Below the pieces are notes generated by a model. That model ran no database searches. It saw only the letters and a list, made by a program, of their open reading frames with translations, and was not told where the DNA came from. From positions 32,508,527-32,572,526 of the forward strand of contig OX485808.1 of NCBI GenBank assembly GCA_950295325.1: a stretch of 64,000 bases of DNA, in the 5' to 3' direction. Source of the DNA: Polytrichum commune (Eukaryota; Streptophyta; Polytrichopsida; Polytrichales; Polytrichaceae). The position numbers and the translations under genes were made by a program. This document shows, one piece after another, positions 50,330-62,304 of the stretch; positions within the stretch are counted from its first letter, which is position 1; every line of letters starts with the position of its first letter.

Positions 50330-50459
50330 AGCACCCCCAAGGGATAGTATTTGTTCACTTATTCATAAGAAGTGTCATTAGATAAGTTACCATAACGACA
50401 TAAAATACCATATGACACTAAATAAAATATTTAGTGTAATTATAATATAGGGTGCCCCA

Positions 50460-51569
50460 TAGGTATTCAAGAATGTGATGAATGACAAAAATTATAAATA
50501 ACACATGTTGTTTTGCAACAAAATTTAAAGAAAAGTTACAAGGTATTCCATAGTATCCCATGGAATGATAAAATATGCCCATAACATGTCATTGAAGTTT
50601 AAATCTCCATAAAAATATCCCATTCAATGCATATAGTTAGTTAAGCCCCTTTAGCTAGTGAACTCCCCATATTTGTAAGAAAATAGTCATACTCAATATC
50701 TTAGAATAAACATGTGTTGATTATGTAGATCCAAATCTTTATGTTGATCAAGCCTGGGGCCAAACCATGCTCTCAATTCAATTCAGATGTGCCAATCTCC
50801 ATAATTTGGAGGAGAAATGAAACATTGCGGATGAAAGTTAGGAAAATGTCATGCTTCCTTTCATCAAAATGGATAAGGTTGAAGGGCATTGCAATTCGAA
50901 GAATCTTAAAACCTTTAAAGGTCCAAGCCTTTTCCACGTACCATAGAACCATAGTTGGTTTGTGCAAAAAGAAATTCCTTCAAAGAAAAAGAAACCCCGT
51001 AAAAAACCAGACATTATGAGCTTAGTCGAACGAATAAGTGAAAAATTATACATGTGGAGGTAGCTTTGCTAACCGAACCTGGCCACCAGGGGACCGGTAT
51101 CGATCCCAAGTGCGGGAGGAAGGCAAGTTGCCTGATGGGCCTTCGTAGCCTGGCTATGGCTAGCCTTTTTACTTTACGAGGAGAACGTTAAGGTCGGAAT
51201 GCGAGGGAAGTGCATCAACTAATGTCGATGCATGGGATGCGGGTCGGGGAGGAGCATCACATTTCCCTCTTTGATGGGGGTTTTGTACAGGGTTGCGTGC
51301 GGCTAGCTCGGCAAACGAAAACTGTCGAATGCTTTAGAGGATTTAAAACCCTCAATCTGGATTCAATCCCATATTAATAACATGCAACACCAGGAGGCGA
51401 ATGACGGCATGTAGGCATATAGGCCTTGCTAGTCTTTGAGATAACCCGACATGCTTCAACGATGGCAACAACGCTCCCGTCCCTGAGTGGTTTCTAGAAA
51501 ACGGCTACCTAGTCCCAACTATTAGGAGAGAGACGAAACTTCAAAAATTATGTTTTTAGCTAATGAACC
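50460..51569. other. Intergenic; GC-richer block at 51.05-51.5 kb
   Basis: The block 51055-51290 has GGTATCGATCCC, which resembles a tRNA B-box, and a GC content above the surroundings. It could be a SINE or an old inserted segment. No protein is recognised. Confidence 0.35.
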
Positions 51570-51572
51570 TTA

Positions 51573-51923
51573 GGGCCGGTTCACACTATGCTCAAGTCGA
51601 GAGGAGAAGCGTCACTTTTCTGGACCAAACTATGTCGAGAGGAGAAGCCTTTGGGCTGAAAAAGTATATTAAAATAAAAAAAGTTCGGCCTCTCGACAGA
51701 AGTTTGGGTCGAGCATTTTGCTCGACCCAAACTTTGCTCGAGAGGCCGAACTCTTGGCGCCATAACTTCCTAAAAGTGCTGCCACCTAGGCTCTTTGGAG
51801 GCGACGTCCTTTGGACTTTGGCCTCTAGTGTGAAGGCCGAGAGGACGGACTTTGGACATTTCTGCATTTTCATTGGTCCAAACGCTTCTCCTCTCAAAGT
51901 TTGGCCATAATGTGAACCGGCCC
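51573..51923. mobile_element. PIF/Harbinger-like MITE with central hairpin
   Basis: The ends are GGGCCGGTTCACACTATG and CATAATGTGAACCGGCCC, flanked on both sides by TTA (51570-51572 and 51924-51926), an exact 3-bp target duplication of the PIF/Harbinger kind. The centre at about 51684-51750 is a strong hairpin: TTCGGCCTCTCGA ... TCGAGAGGCCGAA around GGGTCGAGCATTTTGCTCGACCC. Subterminal GTCGAGAGGAGAAGC motifs recur. No open frame. Confidence 0.85.
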
Positions 51924-51926
51924 TTA

Positions 51927-54900
51927 TTTTTCAATAAAATAAAATAAATTTTGTTTTGAAGTGAGCGAACCAGCTATGGTGCTACGGTAGTAACATGCAT
52001 TGTTCATGAATGTGCTATAAAATGAAGGTTGCAAAGCTAGAAAGCAAAAACTTTGTAAAGCAAACTCATTGGTACATGAATTTAAAGTTCACATTTGTAT
52101 AATTTGTGTCTTGATATGACTTGGTGGACTCTCCAAAAGCAAATTTTAGTTTCAAATTAAACAAACTCTTCAAAAATTGCGATTACAAAGCTTCTCATAT
52201 GTTATGAGAACATATAGGTTTATGATGTTGACTATGAGTATCAAAGGATGACACGACAAGGAACAAGAATTGACTATGATTATCAACAGATTTCACAAAT
52301 ACTTTTCACAAGGAAAATTCCTTACAACTTTTCTTTTTTGAGAAGTGAAATTTGGACACGGGAACCTCTTTTTATCAAGTGTTTTGTGATTATATTGCAT
52401 TCAACCCATGAATAGAGTTCAATGGGTGCACAACAATTTTGATTACATTCTTCTAAATTGAATGAAATTCGTGAAAAAGAAAAAAAAGGTTAACTCCCTA
52501 TGCATCTTTAATTGCATGCTTTATATAACAAATAGGTCAATTTATATGCCATCTATTGCTACAAAAACATTACATTCTGAAAGAAAGATCTCATTGGCAC
52601 CCCCATCTACCATTTCAAAATATCTCATTTGCACTAAAATATCATGGTGGGGATATTACGGTTTAACATTAACCCCCAAAAATTGAGGACTATTTCGTTC
52701 ATGCAACCACCTTTTCCAGCCCATACTAATGTGCACATATATGTTATATTCTTCTAATTACGGACACATGAACGATTGAATGCTTTTTTTCACAATACGA
52801 AATTTACATACATCCCATCCCTACAGTCGTATCCATCGATAGAGATACAAATTTTCTTGATTGAGATGTTGAATTGGGACGAACTTTTTAAGGCGATTTT
52901 GATGAAATTTGGCCTTAATGGAGTACGCATGGAGGTTAATAAGAATTCAACAAAGGTGGGGATTTGAGTTGACCAAGAATTTATCATGTTTTCCGAGGAT
53001 AATTGTTTGATTGAAAACAAATGAAGAGGAAAGGCTCCACCAAGTCTCCATGGACGACGTAACCAATCATAGACCGCCACTTGGGAGGTGCAAAGTAAAA
53101 TACTAAGTACCACGTAAGTAACTTGTGTAAGTAATCCCGTGATCTTAGAGAGGATTTTGAATGCTTCAAGAATGACCATAAGACATGGCTTGGAGACCAA
53201 GTCTCTTGTGTCACGACTCACAAGACCGTAGTACAAAACCAAGCGTTTATGACCACACCCTATCACTTCGATTTAAAGCTAGCAAATTGCAAGGGCGTCG
53301 ATATGACATCAATCACTTCCGCTTAGAGATTGGCCCTTTGAAACATCGAATGAGTTCAATGTAAGTTACAATCTACATAAACATTTTTTTACGAGTCCTC
53401 GCCAATTCACAAAAATAAATAGTTCTATATTTACAAGTTTAAAATTCTATTTGGTATACTATCTTATGTCAAGGATATGATAAAAAATCACAATCTAACA
53501 TGGCATTGATGATCGTTATATTAAGTAAGTATTTCTCATTCAAGAGCACCCTGGTTGTGTATATGAATCTGATGTCCCGATCACACCGAACTTTCTGTTT
53601 GATTCTAGCCGTGAAATTGTTGGGGATTATGTACAGAAATAGATGTTGGTCCATCACTTTTCACATTGTTACAGCTGGAGATGCCGACAGATGGTGCCAG
53701 AAGTGGCCGATGTGATCAGCCCCAGAGTCTTGAAGCATATTCATGTCTTCAACCAATTTGAAAAGTACATGGTGTGAATGAGGTCATTTAGATAAGGTCA
53801 CATTTGATTAATTCGATTTAAAAAGGAAGTATGTAATGGGTGTGTAGCTTATGTTCGTGTTCTTGGAAAGTGTATGGAAATAAAGAGTAGTTAATTAAAT
53901 TAATCACATTTGATCTCCTTGTTTAACATGAACATTTCTCAAAGATTTCACATAGCATCACTTAAGATCATCGTTTAGCTTTGAGTGATGAAGTGCACTG
54001 CGTAACACGAATGATGAAGCAAACTTGGTGTCTTGTTGTTTTGTACTTTGTATGGTTTAGCTGCATGTGATTTAAGCTTTATTTAGGCTTAATGACATTG
54101 GTAATCATAATTTCTGATTTAATCAGGCTGTATTAGGTTCATTGCAATCAATTAGGCTTAGTACGCTTAATTAAACTTAATCACACTTAGTTAGTTTGAA
54201 TGTGCATGAGTACTTGTGTAAGTCGAAGGAATTAACTACATTATTATAAATAAATAAATAGATAATAGCACACTAATGTAAGTTTCATTTTAGAACATCA
54301 AAGGCCCTTTCACATGGCAAGTCACATACATTACAAGGTCCTCAACACTAATGAGGATTTTGTAATATTTTTGACTTTCAACTTATTTACATGTTTTATT
54401 GACGGTTTCTCTTCGGGAATGAAATCCCAATCAATTGCTTATTTACTAAGGGGGAAATGAACATATATATTGGATTTTGGACCATGAAGGCGAAGTGCAC
54501 TCAATATGGGTTTTGTGGACAAGTAGCCTTTAAAAGTGAAAGGGCAATTTTGAGTTTTTTCAAAGTAAGGTAAGGATGGGCAACAATTTTCAATCAGGGT
54601 TAGAAAATTCTCAAATATGATGGGGTTATGGCTTAGCGGAGTGGGGCCATGTGGTTTGGCATGAGCTGTAGGCCCAACAGACTTGCAACTATATACTCTT
54701 AGAGCATTAAAGCATCTTTGTCCCAAGTGGGGGGCTTGGAAAAAAATCTGAAGGGGCTACACAAGTGGCTTCTTGTTTTGAGAGAAGCCCCATGGATGCC
54801 TCTTACATAGCTAGGTGATATAGGGTTAAATATGCAATGCCATAGTAAATCGTTTCTCCAAATGCTCTCATTCTTCTTAACTTCCCTCCCTTCCTTCTCA

Positions 54901-56620
54901 CCTTCTATTTTCCTTGAGTCTTCCTAGCCTTCGTATATATAGTAGAGGTGCCTATTCCCAATCAGGTCCCCATTGGCAATCTATAGGGTACCAAATGTTT
55001 GATAAGGTTGGGATTGAGTTTTGATCAGGTTGGGACCAATAATGCCATGACAGATGTCCTAATTTTGAGTGGTAAAATGAGGATGAATGAGTGGTTGAAA
55101 TGAACAGTTATGGCAAACTCTAAACATTGGTAATATGTTTGAACCAACTTTTGGCTTCATAAAATCACAACAGTTGGCCCTATAAAGATAAGGAACCGAA
55201 TGGATCACCCATCCCTTTTAAAAGTCCCCCCTGGATTGATCACATCAAATTATATTGTAAATAACTATGGTATTCCCCAACTAATGGCCAAATTTTGAAC
55301 ACATAGCATCAACTCCTTGAAATGGTTTAGTCAATCCTTGAGTTTGTTTTTTTTTTTTTTCAAAGGGTTTCCTTTCTTTCTTGTGTAGAAATGTACGTTG
55401 GTAAGCTCTATAAATTTTGGATGAGCACTTCATAATCACATGTGTTCCAAAATCTTACACAGCCCATAGGATGTGCACCCTTTTCTAAAAGAGGAAATGT
55501 TGAGTGTAAGATGGTTAGTTTGTCCTTGTATCATGGGATTTGGGCGAACCATCTCATACACTCGTTTCTTGTTGGATGCCTAAACCCTTGCTTCCAAGGA
55601 ATCAATATACGGGTTGGTTCGTCCCAGCCTGTATCATGGCCTAAATGATATGTATCTAGTGTATACATGGCACGGATGTTGGTGAGTTTTTTATAAAAAA
55701 AAATTTCCATCAAGAGAAGCTAGGGTAGGCTGAAATGGCGGTTTGCTTTCCCACAGTGAACAATACTCAAGTTAAACTCTATTCATTTTGAGAAATGTGG
55801 CCCAACATAAAGGAGGCATGATGCTCACAAAAAACTGATGCAAGGGTGCAACACCCTAGTGTTGATGCAGGTGTAATGGACGTTGATATATAATTGGACA
55901 ACTTTCAACCTAACACTTCCCAAGCAACCACTTTGGTCGATTCATGATCTCTACCTTGCATTAACCCCACCTCACTCATTCATTCTCAATCGATTACTCT
56001 ACCCACAACCACTTGACATGTGCAATTTCAAGACGATGAATAAAATATGTAGAATAGTATTAAATTGAGAAGTGCTCATGTGTTTTTTTGTTGTGTCGCG
56101 AGCTCATGTGAGGGTATTGACTGCAACAATCAATGGTTGTCACTTCAATGCAAACCTTGAATGAACACCAATGATGTTTATTTTGATAAAAGTGGTCTTT
56201 GAAGATGTCCTTGTAAGAATTGGCCTTTTCGCTCACATGAACCATCCAATTTAAGTTTCAGACACGCTTTGATTGTCAAGAAATGCTTTGCATATAGAAA
56301 TGCTTTACACTCCCACCCAACAATCAGCCTATTTATTCGGGCTTGCACATGAACGTACAATGAGTTCCACAAATTTCTCCACTGCACCGACCACATTAAA
56401 CTCCTTCTCGTTCAATTGCACAACTAACCCGAGAATTTGTGGAGTTACTCAGTTATTGAGTTTGTTCCTATCTTGTGGATCACACATTTACCAAGTGAAT
56501 TCAGCTGGTCAAATATATTTCACGAAGTGGTAAAACACAACATTATCATTTGCACCCCTTTCTTCAAATATTATCATACGAAAATCCAAAAGGCATCTCA
56601 CGCCCGTTTCCCCCCCCCCC
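51927..56620. other. AT-rich intergenic DNA
   Basis: The longest frame (52790-53266 minus, 158 codons) shows no domain I recognise and lies in low-complexity AT-rich DNA. A block at 55540-55640 repeats 2058-2160. No gene is supported. Confidence 0.45.
55540..55640 (+). repeat. Second copy of a dispersed ~100-bp repeat
   Basis: Shares GGGATTTGGGC, CTCATACACTCGTT, TTGTTGGATG, CTAAACCCTTGC and GGGTTGG with 2058-2160, in the same order and orientation. Confidence 0.6.
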
Positions 56621-56625
56621 CCTAA

Positions 56626-56933
56626 AACTACACAAAATATGATATTTAGTGTTTGATTAGATTTAGTGTTTTACCACCCTACTCTGCTCAACACTAATTT
56701 TCAATTCTTTGATAATTAGTGTCAGACATAAATGTGCCGCCGCCGCCTTCCTTGTTGCCACCTCTTTCCTACTAAACACTAAATTCGTACATGTAACTTT
56801 CACATATTACCATAGATGATATTTAGTGTTTGAGTTTACATTTAATGTTACTTACTTTCATAGGGTTAGTGTTATTTAGTGTAGTGTTCGTATTTAGTGT
56901 ATCTAACACTAAATATCATATTTGGTGTACTAC
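56626..56933 (+). mobile_element. MITE with hairpin tips (ATTTAGTGT family), copy A
   Basis: Each end holds an 11-base arm, ACACTAAATAT or a one-base variant, one G, then its reverse complement. The word ATTTAGTGT or its reverse occurs seven times inside the 308 bp. The body (TTACCACCCTA, CAACACTAATTTTCAATT, GACATAAATG) matches copy B at 60995-61333 in reverse. CACTA-type termini are suggested by the tips, but I could not find a clean 3-bp target duplication. Confidence 0.75.
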
Positions 56934-57375
56934 ATTTCCCTTGTATCAAGATCCCATGCACGTATCCCACTTCAGACTCGAAATTTGTTCATGAAAATTT
57001 CACAATCAACATTGAGAGCGAAATGCACCAAAACCCAACCCTTTTCCATAGCCTCGTGAAGTTAGGGTTTGGTGGTCAGATATGCAGTGGATTTCATCCC
57101 GAGAAGGCGACATTGTAAAGACGAAATCCCAGTTGGGCACATGGTTTGTGGCAGGAAATGCACATGGGCTCTGCTTTCTCACCCAACTCCCACAAAATAC
57201 ACATGGAAAACTTTTTAGTAATTTATACAAGAATGATTTGTTGAGTATTTTATTTTATTCGGTTTTGTTTTGTTTGGAACAAACTCGTTGGAAGCACATG
57301 GCCACCTCGACACACGGATTTATCAATTAGTATGTGTTAATATTCGGAGTTATGCAGTGTAATGATGTCTTATTT

Positions 57376-57605
57376 CATATGGTCTGAGGTGACCCTAAAC
57401 CACTGGGTGATAGTGGAGAAGTACCCATTTCTGAATGGAGTGGTTAGTGGTTCGATTCCCGTTGTGAAATCTTCTCTCTACTTGATGGGAAAAAGAACTA
57501 GCTAAGTAGGTAGGAAGCCAAGAGCCCACCCACCGTAAGGCATGCAGTTAACCCCACCTTGCATCAAGAGGATTCTTGAGCGGGGTAGGGTCAACGGGCT
57601 TGAAT
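57376..57605 (+). mobile_element. tRNA-derived SINE
   Basis: An A-box-like TGATAGTGGA (57408-57417) is followed 40 bases on by a perfect B-box GGTTCGATTCC (57449-57459), the spacing of an internal RNA polymerase III promoter. A tRNA-unrelated body follows (TACTTGATGGGAA ... GGGGTAGGGTCAACGGGC). A second copy lies in reverse at 58277-58385. The 3' end is approximate. Confidence 0.7.
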
Positions 57606-58276
57606 TCATGTTGGATTGCCTGATGTTGGATATTTCTTTATTTGTTGTTACTCCATAACATAATTTAGTTGCTATCGACTATTTCATTCTAATAAGATGC
57701 AGAATAATGTCGGTGTCACAAGTATCTGTGAGATAGAGTGGCCTTGCTTGAAATGAAGCTCTACCAGAGTGCTTAAGTGGTACAACAATGAGTGTCCTAC
57801 ATAATATACAAGTTCTATATTCATACGTATAATACTTAAATTGTTATGCTATGCATCACCACACCTTACAAACGGTGACCTCTTACAACTTCCTACGCCT
57901 GGTATACTAGATGCACAAGATACTTGTGACACCGACATTGTTTTGCATTAGGTTATGGGCCCACCGTGATTTTTAGTACCGTCCTTCACCCGAGTTTTTC
58001 AACATGAATATGTGAGTGCAATGCTTTGTCGTGAGAACAAACATAGTGTAATTTTAAATAAAATATGGCTTATCCCCGGCTCACCCAATGTATAGACTCA
58101 ATGTAGCAAAATAATGTTATATCAAGAGTCCAATTCCTACTAACAAAAGTTCAATAGGTTGTTTGGACATTATAGAATATAAATGATTTTTCTTGGTAAA
58201 ATATCACATTCTCACTAAATAGGTATAGCATTGGATAACTCCCAACAATTACACACTACTTGGGATAATCAATGTA

Positions 58277-58385
58277 AGTTTTCCATCAAGTAGAGAGAAG
58301 ATTTCACTGCCGGGATTCAAACCGCTAACCACTCCATTTGGTTTTTGGGTACTTCTCCACTATCATTTGGTAGTTTAGAATCATT
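58277..58385 (-). mobile_element. tRNA-derived SINE, 5' part only
   Basis: The reverse complement reads AATGATAGTGGAGAAGTACC, then GGAGTGGTTAGCGGTTTGAATCCC, then GTGAAATCTTCTCTCTACTTGATGG, matching 57405-57490. The B-box reads GGTTTGAATCCC at 58312-58323 on the opposite strand. The body beyond is missing. Confidence 0.7.
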
Positions 58386-58472
58386 TTTTAGTTTAGGTTC
58401 ATCTTGTACCTTGTTTGTTGAAATTATAAAGAGTTAAGATAATCTTTTTTGGGTGTAGTATGTGGAGAGAGA

Positions 58473-58702
58473 GGGAATTAACATATACAAGCGTAGTTTC
58501 TCTCATCCATCCAACATAAAAACTTAGACACCCTACATGTTTGTAGTTGAATCATCTAATATGACCTTGCGTATACTCAGTTGGAGTTTTTTAAACCGAT
58601 TTCGGTGTCAAACCAACTAAAAGAAGTACTCTCCGAGTTGCATACAAATTTAGGGCTTTTATGTTGGATGAATTAAATGTATGTTCATATACAATAATTC
58701 CC
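58473..58702. mobile_element. MITE with ~45-bp TIRs, second copy
   Basis: Same ends as 7303-7530: GGGAATTAACATATACAAGC with CTCTCATCCATCCAACATAAAA on the left, and TTTTATGTTGGATGAATTAA ... ACAATAATTCCC on the right. It is 230 bp against 228 bp. Confidence 0.7.
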
Positions 58703-60179
58703 TCTCCCTATATAGTATAAGACATTGAAGTAGGAGACTCAAATGAATCATTCTTCTAGAATTGTACTAAGGGATGTGACCATTCTTCTACCTTGAGGTA
58801 GTTGCTAATCATTCTTTTGAACCTCCACAACCTCAAGTTTGGATGTGACCATTACATGGTGAAGTTTCTAATTTCTCGTACATGAAGAAATAGTCTATAG
58901 ATTCAAAACAAAACAAACATTTCTTAAATTTTCTAGCTCATTGTTACCAATTTGGTGGCATGGTCCTTGTTTGTTAACGCACCTTTTTTGACACTTACAT
59001 ACAATGATGATGTCATTCTAGGGACCAACCTTTTTATCCTAGCCACTAGTAGTCACTTTGCTATAGTAAAGTGAATTGATTAAACACACTTGTTAAAAGA
59101 AGAATTGGACTCTTGCCTTTTAAGTTGCCACCTCCACTCCTTGCAGGTAAGAGGTGGCCCCAACTAGCTTCACATAGGTGCAGTGGAGTCCCCTAAAAAT
59201 TGGGACCTGCTTCTAAGCTTCATTTATGGGAGTAGCCAATGAGCTCCATTGTCAAACATGGATGGAGGCCATCCTCCCATCCGAGGGTTGAAGTTGCCCA
59301 TGGTTTAGTTGGGTAGGGCAATTGGTTGCCACCTGCTTGCTCTCTTGGATTGTACCTTTTAGCCTCTTTCTTAAATGTGGTGGCAATCAGTGGCACCTCC
59401 TTTTGATTGTGGAAGAGTTGAAATTTTTTGGGTACTTTCAAGTTTCAGAGTGGAATGCACTGTTGGTGCTCAAAGGCGCCAACCTCCCTCCCTACCTATA
59501 TGTATTTGTATGTGATTGTATGATTGGTTTTTTCAAGCAATGATATTGATTTTGGGTGTATTCTCTTGTTTAAGTGGGTTATTCCAATCTTTTTGGATGT
59601 AGAAATGCGTTAGGTTGTTCAAGTGTAGGATGTTCAATGTTGATCATCTTATATGTGTGCACATTGGTGCAATTTGGGTGCACATTGATAAGTAAGAGAG
59701 TTGGTGCAACACTTGTTGGCTTAAGATGTTGCTAAGTGCTTGAAATGAATGATGTGTGCATGTTGATCGTCTCATACATTTGCAAATTAAGGCTGAGGCA
59801 TCTTTAATTAATAAAATTAAAGAGTTTGCATATGTTTAGGAGGAGTGATAACATGGAATTATTTCTCTTGCGAAGAGAAACAAATTCTAAGGAGAATGCA
59901 CGATTTAAAAAAAAAAAAAACATTTCCATGAATATGGAAATTGCTACAAATTTCAAAGCGGTAAAGTTAGGTTAACACATAGGTGATCTAAAGGTTAACC
60001 CATAACTTTTCATTTAAAAGCTAATGCTTGGCTACAACAACTGTCAAAACTCTTGTTTTAGTAATCAATCACAAGCCGTCACCACATAAACCTTAATTGC
60101 GTTTGCCTAAAAGATGTGGATTTCATCCATGGTGGCATTACATGACCGTAGTGAGCGGTTAATGGAAATGATCAGTTGT
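58703..60179. other. Intergenic, nothing recognised
   Basis: AT-rich DNA with short overlapping frames. No gene or clear repeat was identified. Confidence 0.4.
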
Positions 60180-60487
60180 GGGCCAGTTTAGACTCCAATG
60201 AAGAAGTGCACCGGTCTGTATGGCATACAAGAGGTTGTGGGGGGGGGGGGGAGAAAGAAAAAAAGGAAAAGAAAAGAAAAAAAGGTTTGAAGTTGGAGTT
60301 CTCCAGAGGCCAAGTTTCTTGTCTGAGGATTTGAGGTTGCCCAAGAAACTTGATCTCCAAAGAACTCCCCTAGCAAAAGTGTTACCATGTTGACAGCCAT
60401 GTCATTTTTTCATCAATGCTTAAAGTTCTCCACTAGAGAAGTCGTGGTCTCCAATGGAGAAGTTTGGCCATGGTGTAAATCTTAGCC
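60180..60487. mobile_element. Possible MITE (GGGCCAGTTTAGAC tip)
   Basis: The left end GGGCCAGTTTAGACTCCAATG pairs loosely with the inverse of the right end CATGGTGTAAATCTTAGCC. The inside repeats GAGAAGT and CCAAG(A/T)(A/T)ACTTG-like motifs in both orientations. Tip style is close to the Harbinger-like elements, but no target duplication is clear. A G13 run followed by purines is inside. Confidence 0.4.
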
Positions 60488-60994
60488 AGTGTAGAACCCA
60501 TTTTATAACCAATTATATTGCTCCATTCCCCTAAAATCCTTGACCGGTGCACTTCTCCACCAACCCTTAGCAAAATCCTTGATATGAATCGTTAGGGTGA
60601 ACTCATAAACATTGATTGAAGCCTTCAAGACGGGGATATGTACCTTAAACCATAGATTAGGTTGTACTTGGTGGGTACATGCGCATAATCGTACCTTAAA
60701 TATGAAGAAGCTTGTTCCTTTTTTCTAAACTTATTGGAGCTTATTCTTTTTCCATCCATTTCATGTTCAAGGTGCCATTGAGTGAAGATGATAATTCTTG
60801 TGGTTTTATTTTAGAATGAAAATGCAACCAATTAAGATAGGTCTCAAAGAAAGAGAATAGGTTGGTTCTACCCACCTAACAAAATAAGAAAGACCCCATG
60901 TGCTTCTACTAGGCATTTGCGTGGACATAACCCTTGCATCACCAAGGAATACTCAAGACTTTGGACAACTAACCAACTAATTCAACTATTGATT

Positions 60995-61333
60995 AACTAC
61001 ACTAAATATGATATTTAGTGTTTGATACACTAAATGCAAACGCATACACTAAATATCACTAACCCTAAGAAAGTAATTAACATTAAATGTAAACTCAAAC
61101 ACTAAATATCAACTATGGTAATATGTGGAAGTTCCATGCACGAATTTAGTGTTAGTAAGGATATGAATTTTTTTTAACAATGATAAAAAAAGAAGGGAGG
61201 TGGCAGTAGGGAAGGTGGCAATGCATTTATGTCTAACACTAATTATAAAATAATTGAAAATTAGTGTTGACCACGATAGGGTGGTAACAACACTAAATAT
61301 AATCAAACACTAAATATCATATTTAGTGTAGTT
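60995..61333 (-). mobile_element. MITE with hairpin tips (ATTTAGTGT family), copy B
   Basis: The ends are AACTACACTAAATATG and its inverse, each forming a perfect hairpin with the next 11 bases. The nine-base word ATTTAGTGT occurs nine times in both orientations. Internal sequence is the reverse complement of 56626-56933. It lies only about 125 bp from the related long-form element that follows. Confidence 0.8.
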
Positions 61334-61458
61334 GTCCTTCGTAACTATAGTTGTTCGCGATTTGACTTGTCAAAAAATGTAGTTAATTATAGTTGTTTTA
61401 AATTCAACCTGCCAAAAAATCTAGTTAACGTGCCTTACTTTTGATTTCAGTCTCGCGC

Positions 61459-61882
61459 ATGCTACACTAATATTGTATTTAATGTCATATGGTATTTCAT
61501 ATCACTATGGTAACTTTTCTAATGACACTTCTTATGAATAAGTTTACAATTATTGTCATGGATGATTGAGATTTGGATGAAATCCATGTCAATTATTGAA
61601 ACAAAGTTTGGTTTCTTTTGCATCCTAACATTTTCGCAATGAAACATTGTCACGGATGGTTAAAATTTGGATGAAAAGTCTTGTAGTCATTGAGAGTAAT
61701 TGCAACATTGTAGATCTATCATGCCCAAAAAAATTCTACAAGGAATTATAAATTATGTTAGGTTTACATTTAGTGTTGGTGACATTGCACGGGTGAATTA
61801 CAATTAGTGTTGAGCAAGACAAATAGAAATGGTGACACTAAATACGGGCTAAGTATAGCGTTTAGTGTGGTCTCAACATTGT
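61459..61882 (+). mobile_element. TIR element of the ACACTAAAT type (long form)
   Basis: It begins CTACACTAATATTGTATTTAATG and ends GCGTTTAGTGTGG. It is the best-preserved copy of the family that also includes 4150-4536 and the two ends at 48463 and 50455. No open frame. Confidence 0.7.
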
Positions 61883-62143
61883 CCTAAATGCTTAGGGATT
61901 AGGGTGAAATTAATCAAAATTAACTCATGATGTCTTCAAGATGTGGCACATGTAACTTATGTCATCGATCTATTTGTTAGGGCAGCACATTTATTTATGT
62001 GCATAATTGTGCTACTATGAAGCTCGCCTTAAAAGGTTGGGATAGAGGGTGAAACTCAAGAAAAAGTTTCAAAATTCATACACCTAATGTCAAATCTTGC
62101 TTAGCTTGCTTCTACTGTGATAAGACCTATCAATAAACACTTA

Positions 62144-62301
62144 TAGCCCACCCACACTTACTGGTGTGGGCCACCACTGAACGGTTCCTACTAGAAAGGG
62201 CCATTTTTTGAGTTGGTTTACCCAGTGAGAGCCGCTGGATGTAACCAATGCTGATAGAAACCGTTCATTGGTGGCCCGCACCAATAAGTGTGGGTGGGCT
62301 A
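62144..62301. mobile_element. Compact MITE with ~43-bp TIRs
   Basis: The left end TAGCCCACCCACACTTACTG runs on to CCACTGAACGGTT. The right end is the inverse, AACCGTTCATTGGTGG to GTGTGGGTGGGCTA. TTA flanks both sides (62141-62143 and 62302-62304). At 158 bp the TIRs make up over half the element. A TTA duplication fits PIF/Harbinger. Confidence 0.8.
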
Positions 62302-62304
62302 TTA

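Larger units (their letters stand above)
48463..50455 (-). mobile_element. Split or long-form TIR element of the ACACTAAAT type
   Basis: The segment 48463-48675 is the reverse complement of the right half of the element at 61459-61882 (CTACACTAAGATATTG, CATCCGAATTGCAATCATCC, GTTAGGATGCA). The segment 50345-50455 is the reverse complement of its left end (ACTTATTCATAAGAAGTGTCATTAGA, AATACCATATGACACTAAAT). Between them lie about 1.7 kb with a decayed coding region and a 400-bp tandem duplication. Either the short element was split by an insertion or this is the longer parent of the short form. Confidence 0.55.

Noticed and set aside
52790-53266. 158-codon minus-strand open frame
   Set aside because: No recognisable family and no supporting neighbouring exons; AT-rich DNA of this length yields such frames by chance.
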